A stretch of 64,000 bases of DNA from Acanthococcus lagerstroemiae (Eukaryota > Arthropoda > Insecta > Hemiptera > Eriococcidae), in NCBI GenBank assembly GCA_031841125.1, contig CM063114.1, positions 45,219,574-45,283,573 on the forward strand. Reading direction: 5' to 3'. Every line of letters starts with the position of its first letter. Within the stretch, counting starts at the first letter, position 1. A program made the translations under genes and the position numbers. Under the pieces are notes generated by a model. It was not told the DNA's origin. It did not search any database and was given only the letters and a program-made list of their open reading frames with translations. Below are positions 58,001 through 64,000 of the stretch, piece by piece.

Positions 58001-58167
58001 ACCACAGGCCGTTTCTATGTTCCTCTTGCAATTTTGCTTTCCGGGATCTGGTTCAGTTAAATAAACATGCTTTCGATTTTGCCGACGAGAAGCATGTTAT
58101 TTTCTGTACTTACTGCACAAATCAGGTATGTTTTTTGGCTAACACTCGGGCTGTCCAGTCTCAATGA
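55030..58167 (+). CDS. C2H2 zinc-finger protein with a 31-residue tandem-repeat spacer (1045 codons)
   Basis: Probably a nuclear DNA-binding regulator (family knowledge plus inference). Canonical CX2CX12HX3H fingers start near residues 36, 116, 167, 273, 301, 329, 357, 385 and 488. Linkers are of the TNEKPF/ANEKPF type, as in tandem DNA-reading fingers. Several positions are damaged: near 195 the last His is Tyr215; near 223 the second Cys is Ser226; near 251 the finger is shortened; near 441 the first His is Tyr457; near 562 the last His is missing. Residues 634-930 hold ten spacer repeats of 31 residues (the second is 26). Fingers resume near 943 (both His lost), 971 (intact, HX4H) and 997 (last His displaced). 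The final CTYC at 1026-1029 has no His pair. No ZAD, BTB or KRAB domain is visible. The start is supported by an in-frame TGA two codons upstream and a purine at -3. The orthologue is not recognised. Confidence 0.9.
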   Translation: MPRTVDIRHQLKRPRPAGRTGRSSNKNSNDEQLLSCSFCNHRFDNQASLTHHIANHIRLRKRYFSGSRSSPRFCKGGSYNAEVKSTGNGGKYNFRIRRTPQTVVTQEAMSEKSFPCPHCDQYFTRKTDLTTHVKIHSEKNLTLIPSSTRSHRRGASRQLTGNDGFKCRHCDRSFSKKENMQRHMRTHANEKPFACPSCSRSFNYKSSLNRHITFYKNENPFTCSTSSHSFNRKSILKNHTKTHANKKPFECSDHKSRFRRHVRIHTNEKPFVCSICSHSCRSSALLKRHAMIHTNKRSFSCSACGHSFNRKGSLETHTKIHKNEKPFACPVCSRSFNQKGNLKRHAMIHTNKRPFSCPSCSRSFNRRGSLVKHIITHTNEKSFSCHSCNHSFNRRENLIRHIRNHCKGVPESYPAHRRSNKRQHHSDNPIEQHTETKHFSCHSCKKSFRVKKNLRIYILTHMEEDSSNQNDNLKTPDCVQSQNILFPCPSCSSSFSQEQDLNLHITTHATILSVTNDQSSNQEEKCDMQPVSSLEQFAFTLPSDSSTSTQKTHFRCETPFSCNNCGQSIAKKISLKKHILEAENDRLHACRINAWRTKPQISTSTNADSVKFSSSGSTRTSSAELSIKGNGAKVKELHVLTSIKADRSESSASTSTETSPSKADVKELHVLTRANKDPSASTETSRSEAKVKEPHVFTPANNDPTASSCSASTETSKSEAKVKELHVLTPAIKDPITSSSTASTEISPSESEVKELHVLTPANKDPTTSSSSASTETSKSEAKVKEPHVFTPANNDPTASSSSASTEISPSESEVKERHVLTPANKDPTASSSSASTETSKSEAKVKEPHVFTPANNDPTASSSSASTETSKSEAKVKELHVLTPAIKDPITSSSTASTEISPSESEVRELHVLPPANTDSTESSSHGSTEIEINDVIPSSSCPCCGRSFHVRAHFLKQIDVYGKGNHLLCLFCQRIYPSWHHLQNHLKRNHRPFLCSSCNFAFRDLVQLNKHAFDFADEKHVIFCTYCTNQVCFLANTRAVQSQ
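56929..57840 (+). repeat. 93 bp coding minisatellite (10 units)
   Basis: The unit is 31 codons, consensus VKELHVLTPANKDP followed by a Ser/Thr/Glu tract. Units start at residues 634, 665, 691, 722, 753, 784, 815, 846, 877 and 908; only the second is short, by five codons. Units 3-4 resemble 8-9 and units 5-6 resemble 7-8, which suggests duplication of blocks of two or more units. The frame is kept throughout. Confidence 0.95.
58120..58135 (+). other. Predicted 5' splice site inside the last zinc finger
   Basis: CAG|GTATGT, with the GT at 58126, falls in phase 0 directly after the residues CTNQ. The preceding CTYC opens a zinc finger whose His pair is absent from the 13 readthrough residues that follow. 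The real transcript may therefore splice here and complete the finger in another exon. I found no phase-0 acceptor leading cleanly into the finger-like remnant at 58.45 kb. Confidence 0.5.
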
Positions 58168-58336
58168 TTGTCTGTGGTAAATATTCAAAAACGATACTCC
58201 ATTTAGTTCTAGCCATTCATTGTTTAGTTATTCTTAGAATAATATTTGAAGGGTGTCTATCAAAATTAGAAGCTTGTTAGTTTGATAATCTTGTTGGTAT
58301 TATTATTATGGGTATTTCTATTATTTTACGAATATT

Positions 58337-58346
58337 AATAAATAAA
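58337..58346 (+). promoter_or_regulatory. Overlapping AATAAA polyadenylation signals
   Basis: Two overlapping AATAAA hexamers lie about 170 bases after the zinc-finger stop codon. They could end a transcript that reads through the splice donor. The context is AT-rich, so chance occurrence is possible. Confidence 0.3.
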
Positions 58347-58392
58347 TTTTTTTTCGGACGTACTGTTATTGTATTCATGGTTTCAAGTTTAA

Positions 58393-58647
58393 TCAGACCC
58401 AGATAGATCGTCAAGGGTCCTTGCGTTAATCTGGCAATGCATTCCAAAAGAAGTGGGGCAAATTTTCGGGTCGCATCTGCAAACCCACAATGGCATACAC
58501 AGTCAAGCCCTACATCTTATTAACTTCAAGTCTGATCGACATGAGGCAAACGATGGTCTTCAAATGACAAAGCCCAGTTTATTTTTCAGTGAAAACAGTT
58601 TTCTCACACAAAAGGAGGTCAAGGACGTTTCAAATTTCAAGTTCTAA
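58393..58647 (+). pseudogene. Decayed zinc-finger remnant downstream of the main gene
   Basis: One frame reads GQIFGSHLQTHNGIH, which fits the Cys-distal half of a C2H2 finger. A one-base frame change then gives YTVKPY, resembling the TGEKPY linker, followed by a second finger-like tail containing SSLIDMRQT. The cysteines are gone and at least one frameshift is needed. This is either a degraded 3' continuation of the gene at 55.0-58.2 kb or a dead tandem copy of some fingers. Confidence 0.5.
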
Positions 58648-58959
58648 GCGAAGAACTATTGAGCACACAATTGGGATAGGTGAATTTCGAAAATGTCGTT
58701 TCAATCCGGATCTAATGTGAGCCTCAAAATTGAAATTTCGATCTCATAATAGTAAATGCATTTACTAAAGTGAGAGAATCAAATGGAAAGTCGAAAAGAA
58801 GTTTTCTGGGCTTTCGATTGCAAATATTTCAACAGATTCTCGATCCCGTTCTGATGTTGCCTCCAGACTCCGAATTTTGCATAGACGAAAGTTACCTGAC
58901 AAGAAAGTATCAAAATCGAGGTGTCTGGGATCGCTGATTTCAAATATTCTCGGCGGCGG

Positions 58960-59570
58960 GTGGGGTGCGGGGGAAGGGCACTCGGGGGAGGGGTGGTCAT
59001 GGTTGTGAGAGCTCCTAGGTGGTTGGCCAGGGATCTGCGAAGGGGTCAGAGGACCATAGTGAGGACAGGGGCTGTAAAGGGAGATAAATCTCAGGGGGTA
59101 GTGGTGGGTGAGGGTCCTAGAGGGACAGTAAAACCTTGGTAGATAAAGGCCCAGGGGTGTAAGAGGTACTCATGGTGGAGGAGGGAGCTCCTGGAGGGGA
59201 GGAAAACCACGGTGGTGGCGGGGACTGTAGAGGAAGATGAAGGTCTCGGAGGGGTAATGGTGTGTAAGAGGTCCTGGTGGAGGAGGGGTGATCGGGGAGA
59301 GACTAGGTGGAGGACTGGATGATGATGATTGGAGGGATGAATGGCGGGTGCCATGCGGGGGAGAAGCTGTGGACAGAGAAGTTCATGGAGAGAGGGAGAG
59401 CGCAATGTGAAGAGATTAAGGCCCAGGTGGTGGAGGACCTCAACTCAGGAACAAAAGTTTTAGACTAAACACTGAGGACGGTGGTGGTTGGACGAGGCGC
59501 GAGGCGCCGAGTGAGGCCGGCACGAGCAAAGCGAGTGACGACGGTGGGTTGGGCCGCGAAGCCCCCAAGT
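58960..59570 (+). repeat. Purine-rich dispersed repeat, short copy (0.6 kb)
   Basis: Matches the 50.1-51.7 kb copy at GGGGTGGTCATG, CCATAGTGAGGACAGGGGCT, GGGATGAATGGCGGGTGCCA and the GC-rich tail ending GCGAAGCCCCCAAGT. Several hundred internal bases present in the long copy are missing. Confidence 0.8.
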
Positions 59571-59724
59571 AGTCCTCTAATATCAGCGATTTACAAAAAA
59601 ACCCTCAATTTTCGACTTTTTCTCCCCTGAAAATTTTACCCCCCCCCCCCTCCGGGGAAAATCCTGGCTACATCACTGATTAAATTTGGTCTCAAAATTC
59701 ATAATCAAAAGCCAGCGATGGGAT

Positions 59725-59990
59725 TTTACGCGTGAAATGTCTATTCTACGTTTTCGATGTACATAAAATGTGTAAAATACGCATAGAATACGCGTAAAAT
59801 GAGTAAAATACTGTATAACCCAAACCAAAAAGCCAAAAAAATCAATTTTTTTGAAAGTTGATTTTTTTTTTTTTTTGCTTTTTGGTTTGAGTTACATAGC
59901 ATTTTACTCATTTTACGCCTATTCTACACATTTTACGCAATCTACACGAATTTCAAGCTATTCTACACCATTCATTTTACACATAGAATG
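59725..59990. mobile_element. Hairpin MITE with TAAAATGAGTAAAAT arms
   Basis: 59765-59847 and 59858-59937 pair over most of their length (GTAAAATGAGTAAAATAC, AAACCAAAAAGC) around a ~10 base loop. Weaker pairing extends outward. No coding. Confidence 0.75.
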
Positions 59991-60770
59991 CTGATGTATT
60001 TGACACCATGTATTCTATGGCACAACGCTGATCAAAACTGGTGATTCAACTTACCGACAACTCACTGGTACAAAACTGAATACAATATCGTGTGAAAAAA
60101 GATTCACCCTTTTACAACGATCAAATTTTCAAACTTTTGAAAGCAAAAAAATTCTATTTTTGTGGACTTATCAAGTTATCAGTTCTCAAACAGCCATTCA
60201 GGCACTTAGCCATCGATATTCGATGTGAACTGGATCGGGAGCCTACCGCTACGTTAGTGAATAATATTAGGATATAAACCTGCACTAGAGTGCGCTGCAA
60301 AATCACCTGTGCGGGTGTTAGCAGGGGAACATGAAAACGTGATCATGTTTATGTGTACTTTCAAATAGAAACACTGTTATCTTTAGGAGGGAAACAAACG
60401 AGTATAAATTACTCTACCAGTGGAACTGATTATAATTCAATTTTTTAGTGATGGTGCAGTTAAAATTTAGAACAAATTTTCTTTGAATGTGAGTTTCTAA
60501 TCGGCTCAATGATAGTTGAAGTTTGCTACACGCTTACGGATAAATCTCCATGATCACCCATTCATATCACTGATAAGACGCAATCGTGCCAACATTTGCA
60601 AATCTAATTTATATCCCAATAAAGAACGACGAACACACGATTCGTCTATCTTTCAAAGCAAATCAGTGTTGCCAAGTTTATAAACATTAAAATGTAGTGG
60701 ACAGAAAAGTTTTAACTGAAACTAGCGAGAAAAGTATAGGGAATTCGTTATTTTCATTCACGAAATTTTG

Positions 60771-61050
60771 CCAGGGGGCTCTAGCATGCGCTAGAGGGCG
60801 TGCTCAGCACCCCCGTAGCACCCCTTTGGCTACGGGCTGACGTGCACCGCAGAGCGTAACGGACGACGACATTCTTATGTCGGCGCAGTCCGCGAAGCAG
60901 ACATGAAAATGCTCTTCCGTGGTTGCAGACTAGTCTGCAAGATGATGCACTAGAAGAGCGTAGGGCTCACAGGCTGGTACAAGGAACCTGATGCTCGCAT
61001 GGGAATCTAGACTGATACAAGGAGTGAGGTACTCGCAGGCGGATTAAGTG
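60771..61050. other. GC-rich block of clustered stem-loops
   Basis: Within 190 bases: CTCTAGC/GCTAGAG (60779-60796, 4-base loop), GTGC/GCAC (60800-60810), CCGTAGC/GCTACGG (60813-60835), CGGAC/GTCCG (60860-60892) enclosing CGACAT/ATGTCG with a TCTT loop, and GCTCTTC/GAAGAGC (60911-60959) enclosing the 18-base palindrome TTGCAGACTAGTCTGCAA. A ~40-base unit containing TGGTACAAGGA / TGATACAAGGA then follows in two copies. GC content is far above the flanks. Not recognised as a known RNA. Confidence 0.7.
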
Positions 61051-61761
61051 TTGAGTCAGTCAGTCAGTCCAGTAAGTCAATCAGTTTCGTTACGTTTCCC
61101 GAATTTTCAAAGTTGGAACTTGATCCCTTTTCTTTAAATTTAGTATACTTCTCTCCAAGGCTCTTTGGGTTCTCTGAAGTTGGCTGATTTTTTTCGTGAT
61201 GCTCCACAGTAACGTTGCTCCATGCAACGCTAAAAAAGTAACGTTTTTTTCGTTTATGTACCAAAGCAGAAACATAAAAATGTCAAAATTTTTCAATTTT
61301 CAATCTTTTGAGAGGAAAAATTTTGATGTATTTCACTTACAAAATTGAAAAATCATAATATCCTTATTATTTGTTGCAGTAAAGTATTTTGATTCAAAAT
61401 GGTCACGTTGGCCATAGTTTGGGAGGAATATAAAAATAAAAATTAGGTTCAGTTTTCGAAGACCTTTAATTTGATACCCGTGAAGTCATAGTTTTATAGG
61501 GACTTTTTGGGACTATTTGCTTTTTATTTTCTTGAGACTATTTCACTTTTATCGGGACTTTTTATGAACTACATATTTAGGTCTTGACAGCGACTTTTAA
61601 CACACCTGTTTTTCAGTTTTTAGCGCCTAAAAATCCGGGTGCTGTACATCACATTGCTACACGCAGACAAATTTTTATCCCCTCGTGTATTTTATGTTGC
61701 ATGCCTCGATTACTGAAGGGGCTTATCAAGAACACCATCTACTGATGGCTTTTTTTTTCAG

Positions 61762-61933
61762 ATTTTTACGCCGCATCGTACCGGACAGAGCCGAGGAGAA
61801 GCCAATAAATGAAAATCAGAAATTAACGCTAATCGTGCGTCATTACGGTACAGACTCGAGAATCGAGCACTTTCATCAGGATTTGTATACTGAAGTAATC
61901 CGGTCAGATATGATCATGAATCGGTATTTATAA
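61762..61933 (+). other. Candidate terminal exon, unrecognised protein
   Basis: TTTTTTTTCAG ends at 61761 and is followed by an open frame of about 56 codons (RFLRRIVPDRAEEKPINENQ...) with balanced amino-acid composition, ending in TAA. CpG content is higher than in the flanking AT-rich DNA. No domain recognised and no partner exon found. Confidence 0.3.
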
Positions 61934-63735
61934 ACTATACAATACCGTCGTTACCGAACGTAAATGCCCAACTTGGAGAAGTTACTGCCGTTGTATTGAC
62001 AGAATTATTAAGCCACAAGATCGCGAACTTCCAAGTATACGAGTTCCGAGAAACTGAAGTATAATATGAAATTATGATAGAGTGAATCAACTTGTCGGTC
62101 TCGTCTATCCCGGGTCATAAAGTTCAAACGTGCGTGTATCCAGCCAGAAAGTCTGCATTCTTCGTAAACTTTGTTCATGTTTGAGTTTTCGTTTTTGTAC
62201 TTAGACGGCGGCGAATTCGAAAGAGCACGAGCTTTGCAACAGAAGTGTTTCGAGTGAGATGACGAGTGCTCCATTCTGACACTTCAGTTATTACTTTACA
62301 CTCCGTCAGAAAAATGTAAGGTATACCCAATAAATATTATTGCGAATAATTTCGAAGACACGTGTCTCTCGCGTTCAGCTGAATTTCCGGCGAATCAACG
62401 TCAAAAATGGTTGGGGTAGAAATAATTTAATTATGAACAACCGCGAAGGGTGGTTTTCGATGACTAGTCGTTTTTCTCCCGGCGTAGAATTCAATATTAG
62501 CCTCGCTCGTGTCATTCAGGGCGCAAAGAAACCTCAATTCTGGCTTTACGTTGATCGTAAAAGTTTCAATTTTTTTATTATAATAAGCATATAACTTCTT
62601 CGTAATACGTTCACCGAAATTTATTGCAGTTTTGAAGTCAGTTCATTTATCATTTTTCTTAACAAAGGATGTATTCTACGAAACTGCATAATAATGAATA
62701 CGTGACTGACAAATTGATTGAAGCGACTTCTTCGAGGGGGAGGGCACCCTATTTTAAAAAGTCGAACGAGAAGTTGGAAATTGTCCTCGGGATCATCAAA
62801 TATTCGACTTCCTGCTCAAGTATTAGCGACTATTGTGAGTGCGAATCTGATTGTATAACTTGCTTGCTAATCAAGACTGAAAAAAAAAAAAAAAAAAAAA
62901 CAAACAAACAAACAAACAAACAAACTCGCTCCAAATGGTGAGCCTCAACTTGGACTTTCGTCGGCACCAGAAATAACAAACTTATGTACTGTATAGTTGT
63001 TTCTTCAAGAATTCATCTTGGGACACCTGAAGTTGCACTTACATCATGTTCTTTTGCCTCGATAGTCTTGATCACATAATAGTGCCTTCAGGAAAGCAAA
63101 AGCACTCCAAATTTACACGATATTCAACGACCTAATCACCTTTGAAAACTTCTCATGGCGAAGAACTTTCTTGTTTCATTCTTTCCTCCCTGTTATTTCA
63201 TGTTTCTCTTCCCTTTACCCTTCCTTCAACTTTTTATACCTTATCTTCGGTAGCCACCCCTTTCCAGTTAGACAGGCGCCTTGTGACATCTTCCCGTTCT
63301 GGCTTTCATGTGGATTAAATGCTGCTCGTTTGAAATACTTTCAAATTCAAATTTGAGACAAGCTCAGACCCTTCGGGATTTACCAATCTAAAACTTTCCA
63401 AAATGCTACGCGATGGCGGTAGAGCTTCTCGCAACTCCGCAAAACCGGGTACACACTTTTAGACTAGTACAGATGCATCACAGGTTTTCCAAAGTTTATT
63501 TAGTCTTTCGAAATTTGAAGGGTTGAGGCTAGTAACTTTTCAAGGAGAAGGGATATAGACATCTAAAGAATCAAAATTAAGAAATTTCTGTTGAAATTAA
63601 ATAAGAAAGAAAAAGAACTCTTTTCCAATTATGCCGGCAAATAAAATCTGCCGAATGTCAACTTTCAAACAAGGGGGCTGCAGGAGGGGGGCACTCATTC
63701 CCAAGACTGGTTTCGTAAAGATTTTTTAAAGTTCT
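61934..63735. other. Intergenic DNA with a few simple repeats
   Basis: 62880-62925 is an A-run followed by (AAAC)n. 62.3-62.6 kb is CpG-containing with an 84-codon ORF of unknown type. Nothing else recognised. Confidence 0.4.
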
Positions 63736-63739
63736 TCCC

Positions 63740-64000
63740 TACTTGTTCAGGTTTCTTCGGGAACCTTCCCGATTATATGAAGTCTCTTCAGAGCTCTTCA
63801 AGACTTCTTCAAAGCTGGCTAAGACACGTTGAGCCTTGTTCAAAATTAACTGAGACTTTTCCAAACTGATTCAAGACCCTTCCAGACCTGTTCAAGGCTT
63901 TCGACAACTCTTCCACATTTTCTAGTAATTTTTTAAATTTCTTCTAACCGCATTTAAAACACCTTAATGCTCTTCTAGAGACGTTTAAATCTTCATGAAA
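63740..64000 (+). repeat. Degenerate TTCAAGACTTC-type array at the window edge
   Basis: CTCTTCAAGACTTCTTCAAAG and related words (GACCCTTCCAGACCTGTTC) repeat at 10-15 base steps and run to the window end. Resembles 51.8-52.4 kb and 60-250. Confidence 0.6.

Noticed and set aside
58126..58500. Phase-0 splice from 58126 into the finger remnant at 58.45 kb
   Set aside because: None of the AG sites between 58390 and 58455 gives the needed phase, so I did not annotate a joined exon.

Overview
The window looks like repeat-rich, AT-rich intergenic DNA of an animal, most probably an insect. It carries decayed R1-clade and RTE-clade non-LTR retrotransposons, a Ty3/gypsy element, and hAT, PIF/Harbinger and pogo-type DNA transposon remnants, many short inverted-repeat elements, satellite-like arrays and one C2H2 zinc-finger gene. 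No bacterial operons, rRNA genes or convincing tRNA genes are present. The species cannot be fixed from the sequence; a hemipteran-type genome is a guess from the style of the repeats.

Layout. 0-9.9 kb: AT-rich DNA with a 1.5 kb C/A-rich degenerate array (2.0-3.5 kb). 10-13 kb: inverted repeats, including a 172 bp near-perfect hairpin, and a TIR element with a hAT-type MITE nested in it. 14.2-15.0 kb: tandem array of ~148 bp units. 15-17 kb: CpG-rich unique DNA. 18.3-20.7 kb: a CAGT/CTCAGT array carrying two more MITEs. 20.7-23.5 kb: CpG-rich unique DNA. 23.5-28.9 kb: a hAT MITE with perfect target duplication, a Tc1/mariner-like MITE, a solo LTR, a jockey-like RT fragment, then a gypsy LTR, primer-binding site and pol. 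29.2-31.6 kb: an R1-type retrotransposon 3' half split by a PIF/Harbinger deletion derivative. 34-36 kb: an AT-rich ~145 bp satellite. 36.2-37.1 kb: a pogo/Tigger-like relic. 39.4-43.9 kb: a 200 bp direct repeat bounding a block that holds a 338 bp long inverted repeat, a MITE and protein fragments. 42.7-46.7 kb: three RTE-clade pieces. 50.1-51.7 and 58.9-59.6 kb: two copies of a purine-rich repeat. 52.9-54.1 kb: two further transposon remnants. 55.0-58.2 kb: the zinc-finger gene. 60.8-61.05 kb: a GC-rich block of clustered stem-loops.

The only clearly intact host-like coding sequence is the 1045-codon zinc-finger ORF: 14 finger positions (ten canonical, four damaged), ten copies of a 31-residue Ser/Thr-rich spacer repeat, then three or four more finger positions. 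Its 5' end follows a good splice acceptor, and its 3' end overlaps a good splice donor inside an unfinished finger, so the genomic ORF is probably one exon of a longer gene or a gene whose 3' end has decayed. The rest is best read as layers of transposition; several insertions can be ordered because target duplications or interrupted reading frames are visible. Identity percentages and family names need a repeat-library search, which was not possible here.
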